A stretch of DNA of 7,481 nt from a bacterium UBA3756 (GTDB lineage Bacteria > Bacteroidota > Bacteroidia > Bacteroidales > Bacteroidaceae), in contig DFGG01000115.1 in assembly GCA_002371695.1 (NCBI GenBank), positions 1-7,481 of the forward strand. Direction: 5' to 3'. This document shows, piece after piece, positions 1 through 6,454 of the stretch. Every line of letters begins with the position of its first letter. Positions within the stretch are counted from its first letter, which is position 1. Made by a program: the position numbers and the translations under genes. The notes under the pieces were generated by a model. It had not been told where the DNA came from, did not search any database, and was given only the letters and a program-made list of their open reading frames with translations.

Positions 1-720
1 CAGCGCATGGGACTCATCACTATCAATCACGACGATCTGCAGCATCTGCACAATGTGAAGGTGCTTCTGCGTGCCCATGGGGAGCCCCCAGAGACTTACG
101 AACTGGCTCGTCGCAACCACATAGATATCATCGATGCTACCTGTCCTGTGGTGCTGCAACTTCAGAAACGCATCAAGCAACAGTATGAGACCTCAGTCTC
201 ATCACCTTCTCAGATTGTCATCTTCGGCAAGAAGGGGCATGCTGAGGTCCTGGGACTTGTAGGGCAGACCCAGAGTACAGCCATTGTGATAGAGAGTTTC
301 GACGAGGTGAAACGTCTTGATTTCACGCATGACATCTATCTTTACTCCCAGACCACGAAATCGCTCGATGAGTTCCATCGCATCATCGATTATATCCAGA
401 CGCATATCTCACCAGAAGCTACGTTTAAGAGTTTCGACACCATCTGTCGGTCTGTGGCTAATCGTATGCCTAATATTTCGCAGTTTGCGGCCCGTCACGA
501 TCTCATCCTCTTCGTGTGTGGCCACAAGAGCAGCAATGGAAAGGTGCTCTTCAACGAGTGCTTGCGGGTCAATCCCAATGCCCATCAGATAGAGACCCCG
601 GGTGAGATCCAGTCCTCGTGGCTACAGGGTGTTGAGACGGTAGGCATCTGTGGTGCCACCAGCACTCCTAAGTGGCTGATGGAACAATGTCGTGACGCTA
701 TACAGAAGATGCAGGGTTAA
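1..720 (+). CDS. ispH: IspH, 4-hydroxy-3-methylbut-2-enyl diphosphate reductase, C-terminal part (5' end outside window)
   Basis: IspH (LytB) is the iron-sulfur enzyme of the last MEP-pathway step, reducing HMBPP to IPP and DMAPP in the cytoplasm. The reading frame is already open at base 1, so the Met at base 7 is internal. About 50 N-terminal residues, including the first cluster cysteine, should lie upstream. Family motifs seen: [10 protein letters not shown] (substrate His), DATCPVV with the second cluster Cys at 142-144, [11 protein letters not shown] (catalytic His/Glu region), [14 protein letters not shown] with the third cluster Cys at 445-447, HKSSNGKV (diphosphate-binding region) and a C-terminal [10 protein letters not shown]. 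The gene converges on cmk; the two stop codons overlap in one TTAA and share a hairpin terminator. Nothing suggests damage other than the window edge. The identification is firm. Confidence 0.96.
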   Translation, partial: QRMGLITINHDDLQHLHNVKVLLRAHGEPPETYELARRNHIDIIDATCPVVLQLQKRIKQQYETSVSSPSQIVIFGKKGHAEVLGLVGQTQSTAIVIESFDEVKRLDFTHDIYLYSQTTKSLDEFHRIIDYIQTHISPEATFKSFDTICRSVANRMPNISQFAARHDLILFVCGHKSSNGKVLFNECLRVNPNAHQIETPGEIQSSWLQGVETVGICGATSTPKWLMEQCRDAIQKMQG

Positions 721-740
721 AGCCCTGCATCTTTCGTTTT
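706..740. terminator. Shared convergent terminator between ispH and cmk
   Basis: A perfect 11-bp stem, AAGATGCAGGG (706-716) and CCCTGCATCTT (723-733), encloses the 6-nt loop TTAAAG. On the + strand it is followed by the T-rich TCGTTTT, so it reads as an intrinsic terminator for ispH. In the other direction the trailing bases are less T-rich, so termination of cmk is less certain. The stem lies inside both coding regions: it encodes the last residues of IspH (KMQG) and of Cmk (KDAGL). Confidence 0.8.
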
Positions 741-1418
741 CTCATGGAACTTATCCAATAGCCATTGTTTCTGTTCTGCAATCGTCATCTCTGAATTGTC
801 GAGCAGAATGGCGTCGTCTGCTTGCCTTAGGGGCGACTCCTCGCGATGTGAGTCGATATAGTCGCGCTCCTCGACGTTCTTTAGGATATCGTCGAAGTCT
901 GCTGGCATACCCTTTGCCTGTAGCTCGTCGTAGCGGCGCTGTGCCCTGACGCGCGCAGAGGCTGTGACGAACACCTTCAGTTCGGCATCGGGAAACACCA
1001 CCGTTCCGATGTCGCGTCCGTCCATCACAACACCTTTGGCCTTACCCATCTGTTGCTGCTGGGCCACCAAGGCACGGCGCACGAAGCCGATGGCGGCAAT
1101 GGGACTTACGTGACTCGACACCTCCAGTGAACGGATTTGCTGCTCCACGCATTCATTGTTGAGATAGGTATCAGGGCGTCCTGTTGTCTCATTCAGCTTG
1201 AAGGCGATGTGGATGTTGGCCATTTCCTGTTCCAACTCTGTTGTCTTCACGCTTCCATCTTCGTTGAACAATCCTTTTCTAAGGGCGTAGAGGGTGACAC
1301 TGCGATACATGGCTCCCGTGTCGACGTAGATGTAGCCTACCTCACGGGCCAGATCCTTGGCCATCGTGCTTTTTCCACACGAACTATGGCCGTCAATAGC
1401 AATCGTTATCTTTTTCAT
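717..1418 (-). CDS. cmk: Cytidylate kinase (Cmk)
   Basis: Cytidylate kinase phosphorylates CMP and dCMP with ATP in pyrimidine nucleotide salvage and recycling, in the cytoplasm. The 233-residue length is normal for bacterial Cmk. Motifs seen: a P-loop G-HSSC-GKST (residues 10-18), DTGAMYR (33-39, nucleotide-binding region), [15 protein letters not shown] (131-145, the Cmk signature) and [19 protein letters not shown] (185-203), the conserved Arg/Asp lid and C-terminal motif. The ATG overlaps the porQ stop as ATGA (1418-1415), so it is probably translated by coupling to porQ. The 3' end overlaps ispH by 4 nt. The start is fixed by the standard [13 protein letters not shown] beginning. Confidence 0.97.
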   Translation of the reverse strand: MKKITIAIDGHSSCGKSTMAKDLAREVGYIYVDTGAMYRSVTLYALRKGLFNEDGSVKTTELEQEMANIHIAFKLNETTGRPDTYLNNECVEQQIRSLEVSSHVSPIAAIGFVRRALVAQQQQMGKAKGVVMDGRDIGTVVFPDAELKVFVTASARVRAQRRYDELQAKGMPADFDDILKNVEERDYIDSHREESPLRQADDAILLDNSEMTIAEQKQWLLDKFHEKTKDAGL

Positions 1419-2401
1419 AAAGCGTATGATATGTTTATCAGAATGGATGATGCGCTGACGTGATATTTGCCGTAGGCCACGTGCAGCTTCAGGCGTTCCA
1501 GCTGCAGTCCGGCACCGAGTGACAGTCCTGCGCCGTGGGCACTGCTGCCGTCACTGTCGCTGATCTTCATCTCGCTGGCCCTGCGGAAGTTGTAGCCCGC
1601 TGCCAGGTAGAACGTGGAGCCCAATATAATGTCGGCACCCAGGCACAGGTGCTTCGCGAAGCCCTGACTCCAGTCTGTCAGCCGTGTCAGTGTGGCTGAG
1701 AATCGCAGAGGCGAGCCTATCAGTCTTTTACTGATGCCCACCTGCAGGTCGAAGGGTATCTTCTCGAAGTCGTTGTCGTAGGCTTTCACCTGCCCTCCCA
1801 GGTTCTTTGCTACGGCTGAGATGCTTAGCTCACTCTCTTCCCGATAGTAGTTCAGTCCGAGGTCTACGCCCACGGCCAGTGAGTTGTAGCCAGCGATGTG
1901 TGAACTGATGATGCGCGCCGTGATGCCGCCTGCGAACAGTTCGCTCAAGGCATAGGAATAGCTGCCGGCCACTTGCAGGTCGCGTGCTGAGAAGTCGCCT
2001 GTGATGATGTTGTCGGCGGTGGTCTCCTTCATCTTCCCGTAGTCCATATACTGGGCAGCAACGCCCCAGGTGCCTCGTTGACCTGCAGCCTTTACAAATG
2101 CCGCACTGGCAGTCTTGGCACCTTCCATATAGGTCATCAGGTTCAGGTTGATGGTTCGGTCGCTCACCTCGTTGATGAGTGCCGGATTGTGGAAGATCAG
2201 GGTCGCGTCGTCCTCCACCAGTGTGATGTTGTCGCCACCCAGTGCTGCCACGTGGGCACTGACGGGCAGGCGCAGGAAGTTGTAGGCCGTCTGACTCTCC
2301 TGCGAAAGAGTGAATAGCGAATGGTGAATGGTGAATAGCAGTAGCAGTGCCCGCTGCCACCCGATCCTTCTTCTTCCATATTTCGTCTCTATCCGACTCA
2401 T
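1415..2401 (-). CDS. porQ: PorQ, type IX secretion system protein
   Basis: Resembles PorQ, an outer-membrane beta-barrel component of the Bacteroidota type IX secretion system, reported to work with PorU/PorV in processing and anchoring cargo carrying a C-terminal domain. Seen here: an N-terminal signal-like segment (basic residues to about 17, hydrophobic 18-32); then the family start [20 protein letters not shown] (36-55); then [19 protein letters not shown] (56-74), shared with PorV-like barrels; then many alternating beta-strand segments and a closing strand [10 protein letters not shown]. Length (328 aa) fits the family. The Met at 2401 is the only start upstream of the conserved region, and a TAACTTTG promoter lies 17 nt before it. 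A 7-bp tandem repeat encodes residues 22-31, giving an odd His-His within the signal hydrophobic core. The specific PorQ call is by recognition of the N-terminal region. Confidence 0.85.
   Translation of the reverse strand: MSRIETKYGRRRIGWQRALLLLFTIHHSLFTLSQESQTAYNFLRLPVSAHVAALGGDNITLVEDDATLIFHNPALINEVSDRTINLNLMTYMEGAKTASAAFVKAAGQRGTWGVAAQYMDYGKMKETTADNIITGDFSARDLQVAGSYSYALSELFAGGITARIISSHIAGYNSLAVGVDLGLNYYREESELSISAVAKNLGGQVKAYDNDFEKIPFDLQVGISKRLIGSPLRFSATLTRLTDWSQGFAKHLCLGADIILGSTFYLAAGYNFRRASEMKISDSDGSSAHGAGLSLGAGLQLERLKLHVAYGKYHVSASSILINISYAL
2310..2337. repeat. 7-bp tandem repeat (4 copies) in the porQ signal-peptide region
   Basis: Four adjacent heptamers read on the + strand: GTGAATA, GCGAATG, GTGAATG, GTGAATA. 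On the porQ strand they read TATTCAC/CATTCAC units and encode residues 22-31 ([10 protein letters not shown]). Because the unit is 7 bp, gain or loss of one copy would shift the porQ frame. Confidence 0.8.
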
Positions 2402-2418
2402 TTTCTTTTAAAACGCTG

Positions 2419-2426
2419 CAAAGTTA
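2419..2426 (-). promoter_or_regulatory. Promoter -7 element for porQ-cmk
   Basis: On the - strand the sequence reads TAACTTTG, an exact match to the Bacteroidetes -7 consensus TAnnTTTG. The porQ ATG is 17 nt downstream, which predicts a leader of only about 10 nt. I see no convincing -33 TTTG at normal spacing; the upstream stretch is AT-rich. Confidence 0.7.
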
Positions 2427-2491
2427 CGCAATTTTTCTTAATTATTATCGCTTAACGAGGAGTTCTTCACACTTTATTCAAGAATTCTTCG

Positions 2492-2499
2492 TATCTTTG
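2492..2499 (+). promoter_or_regulatory. Promoter -7 element for the tonB operon
   Basis: TATCTTTG matches the Bacteroidetes TAnnTTTG -7 consensus, 36 nt before the chosen tonB start. It is oriented away from the porQ promoter about 65 bp to the left, so the gap 2402-2535 is a divergent promoter region. The -33 element is weak. Confidence 0.65.
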
Positions 2500-2502
2500 T
2501 CG

Positions 2503-2517
2503 CCGTTTAATAAACGG
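2503..2517. promoter_or_regulatory. Palindrome at the predicted tonB transcription start
   Basis: CCGTTTA-A-TAAACGG is a perfect 15-bp inverted repeat centred on one base. It begins 4 nt after the -7 element and so covers the expected transcription start. It could be an operator or the foot of a small 5' hairpin (6-bp stem, 3-nt loop). Function is inferred from position only. Confidence 0.35.
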
Positions 2518-2535
2518 AGAAATTCCGATTTTATT

Positions 2536-3261
2536 ATGAAGAAGTTGCTCAGCGACGAAGAAAGAGTGCGAAAGAGTCGTCAGGCCGACCTCGAACGCCA
2601 GCATACCACCAGTTTCCTGATGGGACTGATTCTCGTGCTCGCTGTCTTCTTTGTTGCCCTCGAGTGGAATAGCTCTGACAGCGAGTGGAACTTCTTCAAT
2701 ATAGAGGATGACGAACTGACTGCCGAACTCGAACTCTCCCCCTTGCATCGGGAGGAAAATGAGGTACCGATGATGGTGCCCGACAAGCCTGCCCCCGAGC
2801 AGGTCAAATCGGAGGAGGTCAATCCCGTTGAAGAGGATACTGAGCTGCTCCCAGAAGTTCCGGAGGAACCAGTCGCTGAACCTGCCAAGGAAGAGCCGAA
2901 GCCAGAAGAAGAACAGAAACCCGAGGCCGTTGACATGTACGATGCGCCTGTCGATTTCCGCGTCGTCGAAGACCTTCCCCAGTTCCCTGGCGGAGCAGTA
3001 GAGTTCATGAAGTGGCTTACGCGCAACCTGCACTATCCCCCCTCAGCCCAGCAGCGCAAGGTGCAGGGTAGGGTGGTGGCTCAGTTCACGGTCAATCGTG
3101 ATGGTTCCATCTCCGACCTCGAACTGGTGCAGCGACTTGATCCCTCCTGTGACCGAGAGGCTCTCCGCGTGCTGCGCATGATGCCTCGATGGCAGGCAGG
3201 CATCCTGGATGCCAAGCCTTGCCGCACGCGCGTCTGCATCCCTATCATTTTTAAATTGTAG
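2536..3261 (+). CDS. TonB-family energy transducer
   Basis: TonB proteins carry energy from the inner-membrane ExbB/ExbD motor across the periplasm to outer-membrane TonB-dependent transporters. The 241-residue protein has: a charged cytoplasmic start (1-24); one membrane helix TSFLMGLILVLAVFFVALEW (25-44); an acidic then Pro/Glu-rich periplasmic linker (about 58-132); and a TonB C-terminal domain (about 150-241). That domain holds the FPGG...W...LHYP lead-in, VQGRVVAQFTVNRDGSISD, and a MPRWQAG turn before a final hydrophobic strand. The frame is open upstream to a Met at 2347, but that stretch crosses the porQ start and both promoters and looks non-coding. MKKLLSDEE at 2536 lies 36 nt after TATCTTTG and is the better start. 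The next gene follows after 19 nt. Which transporter it serves cannot be told: no exbB/exbD or receptor gene is present. Confidence 0.93.
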   Translation: MKKLLSDEERVRKSRQADLERQHTTSFLMGLILVLAVFFVALEWNSSDSEWNFFNIEDDELTAELELSPLHREENEVPMMVPDKPAPEQVKSEEVNPVEEDTELLPEVPEEPVAEPAKEEPKPEEEQKPEAVDMYDAPVDFRVVEDLPQFPGGAVEFMKWLTRNLHYPPSAQQRKVQGRVVAQFTVNRDGSISDLELVQRLDPSCDREALRVLRMMPRWQAGILDAKPCRTRVCIPIIFKL

Positions 3262-3280
3262 TAAGAAATAAGTTAGAGAT

Positions 3281-4255
3281 ATGTATCAACCAGAAGAATT
3301 ATCGAAGATGGTCAATGAGGCTATAGCAGCCCTCCCCTATGACCGTAAGCCGGGCTCTCTCTATGCCCCTATCCAGTATGTGCTCTCACTTGGAGGCAAA
3401 CGCATCCGTCCCGTGCTGATGCTCATGGCTTATAACTTGTATAAGGAAGACCCGCAGCAGGTCCTCTCGCAGGCCATCGGACTGGAGACCTACCACAATT
3501 TCACTCTCCTCCACGACGATCTGATGGATCAGGCGGACATGCGTCGAGGTCATGAGACGGTTCACCGAAAGTGGAATGCCAATCAGGCCATCCTCTCTGG
3601 CGACACCATGATCCTGCAGGCTTTCCAGCACGTTACCGACTGCCCTCCTGAGGTGCTTAAGGGTGTCATGCAGCTCTTTATTCAGACGAGTTTGGAAATC
3701 GACGAGGGACAGCAGTACGATGTAGAGTTCGAGACTCGGGATGATGTCACAGAAGATGAATACATTGAGATGATCCGTCTGAAGACGAGCGTCTTCCTGG
3801 CTTGTGCCCTGAAGATGGGAGGATTGCTGGCAGGTGCTTCTGAAGCTGATCAGACGGCTCTGTACAACTTGGGCGAGAAGATTGGACTGGCTTTCCAGCT
3901 GCAGGACGACCTGCTCGATGTCTATGGCGATCCCAAGGTGTTTGGCAAGAATATCGGAGGCGACATCACGTCGAACAAGAAGACCTACATGCTCATCAAT
4001 GCCCTCAACCTGGCTAACCCCATTCAGCGGAAGTCGCTCGAACGCTGGATTGAGGCCGAGCGCTTTGACCGCAACGAGAAGGTTGCTGCCGTCACCGCTC
4101 TTTATAATGCCATCGGCATCCGTCAGCTCTGCGAAAACCGCATCAATCACTACTTCGAACAGGGCCGTCAGTATCTTGAGCAGCTCTCCGTCGCCGATGA
4201 TCGGAAAGTTATCCTACGTCAGTACCTGGCTCAAATGATGAAGCGCGAATGGTAA
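3281..4255 (+). CDS. Polyprenyl diphosphate synthase (trans-isoprenyl, short-chain type)
   Basis: A trans-isoprenyl diphosphate synthase that condenses IPP with allylic diphosphates; cytoplasmic, supplying precursors for quinones and the lipid carrier of wall synthesis. Seen in 324 residues: GGKRIRP (38-44, IPP-binding), first Asp-rich motif DDLMD (79-83) followed by RR at 88-89, the RLKTS lysine (168), FQLQDDLLD with the second Asp-rich motif (209-213), and the GDITSNKKTY lysine motif. All catalytic motifs are intact. The first motif has no two-residue insertion and Phe74 sits five residues before its first Asp. This arrangement is known from archaeal-type GGPP synthases and suggests a C15-C20 product rather than a long chain (inference). 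It lies 19 nt after tonB, and its stop overlaps the start of the tatD-like gene. Confidence 0.93.
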   Translation: MYQPEELSKMVNEAIAALPYDRKPGSLYAPIQYVLSLGGKRIRPVLMLMAYNLYKEDPQQVLSQAIGLETYHNFTLLHDDLMDQADMRRGHETVHRKWNANQAILSGDTMILQAFQHVTDCPPEVLKGVMQLFIQTSLEIDEGQQYDVEFETRDDVTEDEYIEMIRLKTSVFLACALKMGGLLAGASEADQTALYNLGEKIGLAFQLQDDLLDVYGDPKVFGKNIGGDITSNKKTYMLINALNLANPIQRKSLERWIEAERFDRNEKVAAVTALYNAIGIRQLCENRINHYFEQGRQYLEQLSVADDRKVILRQYLAQMMKREW

Positions 4256-5058
4256 CCGATACCCACTGCCATCTGGACGGTGAAGAGTTCAGCGACGACC
4301 GCGATGCGGTGGTGGCCCGTGCACGCGAGGCTGGAGTGGAACGTGTCTTCATCCCGGCCATCGATCTCAAGTCCTGTCAGTCGGTACTCGACACTTGTGC
4401 CCGCTATCCCGGCTATTGCTATCCCATGCTCGGCCTCCATCCTGAGGAGGTACGGGCTGATTGGCGTGAGCAGCTCTCCGCCATCCGCCAGCTCATTACT
4501 CAATCTCTCAATTTCTCAATCTCTCAATCTCTCAATCTCTCCTCCACGCTTCTCGCCATCGGTGAGATTGGTCTCGACTTCTACTGGTCGCGCGAGTTTG
4601 AGCACGAACAGCTGCTGGCCTTCGAAGAGCAGGTACGCTGGTCCGTAGAGATGCGTCTGCCGCTGATGATTCACTGCCGCAAGGCCCAGAATGAACTCGT
4701 AGCTATATTAAAGAGGTATAAGGATGATCTTCCGGGAGGCGTGTTCCACTGTTTCACCGGTAATGAGCTCGAGGCTCGCGAACTCCTCCAGTTCGAGGGC
4801 TTCGTCTTGGGAGTAGGCGGTGTTCTCACCTTCAAGAAGTCCCACCTTCCTGAAGTCCTTCCGGCAGCCGTTCCCCTCGACCGCATTGTCTTGGAGACTG
4901 ACGCCCCTTATATGGCACCCGTCCCCCATCGTGGCCAGCGCAACGAGCCGGCTTTTGTCGTCGAGGTGCTCCACCGTATGGCTCAGGCCTACGGCATCAC
5001 TGCGGAAGAGTTGTCTCAGCGCACCAATTCGAATGTAGAACGGGTATTCTTGAGTTAA
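4249..5058 (+). CDS. TatD-family metal-dependent hydrolase (probable DNase)
   Basis: TatD-family proteins are TIM-barrel hydrolases with a two-metal site; E. coli TatD is a 3'-5' exonuclease and its paralogues have related activities. Seen in 269 residues: DTHCHLD with metal-binding His6 and His8, LGLHPEE (61-67), GEIGLDFYW with metal-bridging Glu106, MIHCRKA with His142, GVFHCFTGN with His167, ETDAPYMAP with Asp218, then HRGQRNEP and a C-terminal TNSNVERVF. The active site appears complete. The ATG at 4249 overlaps the prenyl synthase stop (ATGGTAA), which suggests translational coupling. Residues 84-97 (TQSLNFSISQSLNL) come from an 8-bp tandem repeat and appear to extend a surface loop before GEIG, where relatives usually have a shorter link. 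Which family member (TatD, YcfH or YjjV type) is not resolved. Confidence 0.93.
   Translation: MVTDTHCHLDGEEFSDDRDAVVARAREAGVERVFIPAIDLKSCQSVLDTCARYPGYCYPMLGLHPEEVRADWREQLSAIRQLITQSLNFSISQSLNLSSTLLAIGEIGLDFYWSREFEHEQLLAFEEQVRWSVEMRLPLMIHCRKAQNELVAILKRYKDDLPGGVFHCFTGNELEARELLQFEGFVLGVGGVLTFKKSHLPEVLPAAVPLDRIVLETDAPYMAPVPHRGQRNEPAFVVEVLHRMAQAYGITAEELSQRTNSNVERVFLS
4500..4539. repeat. 8-bp tandem repeat (5 copies) inside the tatD-like gene
   Basis: Five adjacent octamers TCAATCTC, with the second copy reading TCAATTTC. They encode residues 84-97 of the hydrolase. The unit is not a multiple of three: loss of one copy would bring in a TGA at 4563-4565, and gain of one copy a TAG at 4646-4648. Confidence 0.9.
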
Positions 5059-5116
5059 AATTCCCTAATTCCCTCCATATTTCTTATTTCTCGTCTTTTT
5101 TCTCATTTTATTTCAC
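5059..5116 (+). other. Pyrimidine-rich gap after the tatD-like gene, no clear hairpin
   Basis: After the tatD-like stop the + strand is T/C-rich (including TCTTTTTTCTC) with no stem I can identify. A two-copy octamer, ATTCCCTA/ATTCCCTC (5060-5075), is the only structure. How the tonB operon terminates is therefore not visible. Confidence 0.4.
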
Positions 5117-5124
5117 TACCTTTG
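5117..5124 (+). promoter_or_regulatory. Promoter -7 element for tRNA-Ser
   Basis: TACCTTTG matches TAnnTTTG exactly and ends 17 nt before the tRNA, so the predicted transcript starts about 10 nt upstream of the mature 5' end. Confidence 0.75.
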
Positions 5125-5141
5125 CAGCCGCAATTCAACAA

Positions 5142-5229
5142 GGAGAGGTGCTCGAGTGGTTGAAGAGGCACGCCTGGAAAGCGTGTAACCGGCAAAACTG
5201 GTTCGCAGGTTCGAATCCTGTTCTCTCCG
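5142..5229 (+). tRNA. tRNA-Ser (anticodon GGA)
   Basis: An 88-nt class II tRNA that folds fully by eye. The acceptor stem GGAGAGG (5142-5148) pairs with TCTCTCC (5222-5228), with one G-U. The anticodon stem CACGC/GCGTG holds the loop CTGGAAA with anticodon GGA at 5176-5178, reading UCC and UCU. A long variable arm, AACCGG/CTGGTT with a 5-nt loop, is typical of tRNA-Ser. The T arm is GCAGG-TTCGAAT-CCTGT. The discriminator is G at 5229 and CCA is not encoded, so it must be added after transcription. It has its own promoter and terminator. Confidence 0.97.
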
Positions 5230-5242
5230 CAGAAAACAGGTC

Positions 5243-5275
5243 AAAGCTCCGAGGCAAATCCTCGGGGCTTTTATT
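5243..5275 (+). terminator. Intrinsic terminator of tRNA-Ser
   Basis: AAAGCTCCGAGG (5243-5254) pairs with CCTCGGGGCTTT (5260-5271), 12 bp with one G-U, around the loop CAAAT. It runs into TTTTATTCT on the + strand. It begins 14 nt after the tRNA and isolates it from the acyltransferase gene. Confidence 0.85.
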
Positions 5276-5349
5276 CTCTCCACTACCCAAACCCGCCAAG
5301 CCTCTTCACACAGCATAAATCGTTTAATACCAATTTAACTGATAGAACC
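5276..5349 (+). other. Leader region of the acyltransferase gene, no clear promoter
   Basis: The 74 bases between the tRNA terminator and the acyltransferase start must carry its promoter if the terminator is efficient. I find no TAnnTTTG match. The AT-rich stretch around 5318-5340 (TAAATCGTTTAATACC and following) is the only candidate and is a poor fit. Confidence 0.3.
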
Positions 5350-6435
5350 ATGACGAAGGAACGAATAGCTTTTGTAGATTACATCCGCGTAATCGCCTGC
5401 CTGTTGGTGATGGTGGTACACGCCAGTGAACAGTTCTATAACATGGGGCCTGTGTCGCAGGTGGCCACTGAGGACAACCGCCTGTGGGTGTCCATCTACG
5501 ACGGTTTCTTCGGACGCATATCCGTGCCGCTGTTTATGATTGTCTCGGCCTTCCTGCTGGTGCCGATGAGGGAGGGCGCGACGATGAGCCAGTTCTACCG
5601 TCGGCGGTTCCTGCGCATCCTGCCGCCATTCGTCTGTTTCCTGGTGCTCTATGCGGTGCTGCCGGCCACTTGGGGCGGACTTACATGGGAGGAGGCCGTG
5701 GAGCAACTGAAGATGGTGCCCTTCAACTTCCCGCTGTGGGGCGGTCATCTGTGGTTCATGTATCCGCTCATCAGCCTCTACCTCATTATACCCGTGGTGT
5801 CGCCCTGGCTCGAAAGGTCCAGTGCGAAGGACGAACGGATATTCCTCGGCATCTTCGCCTTATCTACGCTGACTCCCTGGTTGCACCGTTTCGTCTCGGC
5901 AGAACTTTGGGGTGAATGTTTCTGGAATCACTTCTCAGCCCTGTGGTACTGCTCGGGCTACTTAGGCTACCTCGTATTGGCTCACTATATCCGTGTGCAT
6001 CTGAAATGGGACAGGCAGAAGCGGATGACTATCGGGGCAATCTGTTTTGTGATAGGCGGACTATTCACAGCCTGGAGTTTCTGGTGGAAGGCCGTGCCGG
6101 GTGTACAGATGGAGACACCGATGATGGAGTGGGCTTGGGAGTTCTGCACACCCAATGTGCTGATGGCCACTTTCGGCGCCTTCCTCCTGTTCACCTGCAT
6201 CGCGAAGGCTCCCCGATGGATCAACAGTCTCGCCAAACTGACCTTCGGCATGTATCTGATGCACATCTTCTTCCTCGTGTTCATTGCCGAGTGGATTATT
6301 GGTGGCGATGTGGCCCATCCATTGCTGCCCGTATGGCTGGCCATTCCCGTCATCGGACTGCTCACCTTCCTGTGTTGTGCAGTCACCACGAAGCTCCTCT
6401 CGTTGATTCCGGGCAGTAAATACGTGATAGGTTAA
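5350..6435 (+). CDS. Acyltransferase-3 (AT3) family membrane O-acyltransferase
   Basis: AT3 proteins (OafA/WecH-like) are multi-pass inner-membrane enzymes that usually transfer acetyl or other acyl groups onto surface polysaccharides or envelope glycans. The 361-residue protein opens with RIAFVDYIRVIACLLVMVVH: Asp10 and Arg13 before the first helix and His24 in it, as is usual in the family. Next come FGRISVPLFMIVSAFLL (54-70), an RRRFLRILPPF segment (84-94) with the conserved Arg cluster, GGHLWFMYPLISLYLIIPV (131-149), several further hydrophobic helices, and LTFGMYLMHIFF (297-308). About ten membrane segments are expected. No C-terminal SGNH domain is present, so transfer may need a partner or involve a smaller acceptor. 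The acceptor cannot be told from sequence. A DUF1349 lipoprotein gene follows after 19 nt, probably in the same transcript. Confidence 0.9.
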   Translation: MTKERIAFVDYIRVIACLLVMVVHASEQFYNMGPVSQVATEDNRLWVSIYDGFFGRISVPLFMIVSAFLLVPMREGATMSQFYRRRFLRILPPFVCFLVLYAVLPATWGGLTWEEAVEQLKMVPFNFPLWGGHLWFMYPLISLYLIIPVVSPWLERSSAKDERIFLGIFALSTLTPWLHRFVSAELWGECFWNHFSALWYCSGYLGYLVLAHYIRVHLKWDRQKRMTIGAICFVIGGLFTAWSFWWKAVPGVQMETPMMEWAWEFCTPNVLMATFGAFLLFTCIAKAPRWINSLAKLTFGMYLMHIFFLVFIAEWIIGGDVAHPLLPVWLAIPVIGLLTFLCCAVTTKLLSLIPGSKYVIG

Positions 6436-6454
6436 CGATTAAAAAAATAGAAAT

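Noticed and set aside
1830..2360. 176-residue open frame overlapping porQ on the same strand
   Set aside because: Its translation is Arg/His/Gln-rich and low in structure. It is a shifted reading of porQ, useful only for predicting what a repeat-copy gain would produce.
2347..2535. Upstream extension of the tonB frame giving a 304-residue protein
   Set aside because: This stretch overlaps the porQ start and both divergent promoters, its translation looks random, and a good start with a typical N-terminus occurs at 2536.
3386..4150. 254-residue antisense open frame across the prenyl synthase
   Set aside because: The + strand frame carries all catalytic motifs of a known enzyme. The antisense translation shows no recognisable domain, and no promoter or start signal is seen.
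4500..4539. CRISPR-like array
   Set aside because: The units are 8 bp and directly adjacent with no spacers, and they lie inside a coding gene.
5060..5075. Two-copy octamer ATTCCCTA/ATTCCCTC after the tatD-like gene
   Set aside because: Two copies in a pyrimidine-rich gap are within what chance would give. Noted only because of the larger repeats nearby.
5142..5275. tRNA-Ser as an integration site for a mobile element
   Set aside because: I see no duplicated tRNA 3' end, integrase or other mobile gene in the window. The tRNA is followed directly by its own terminator.
5484..6419. Two long open frames (5484-5915 and 5916-6419) inside the acyltransferase gene
   Set aside because: They are out-of-frame shadows of a clear multi-pass membrane protein, and their translations are low in hydrophobic structure and rich in Arg, Gly and His.
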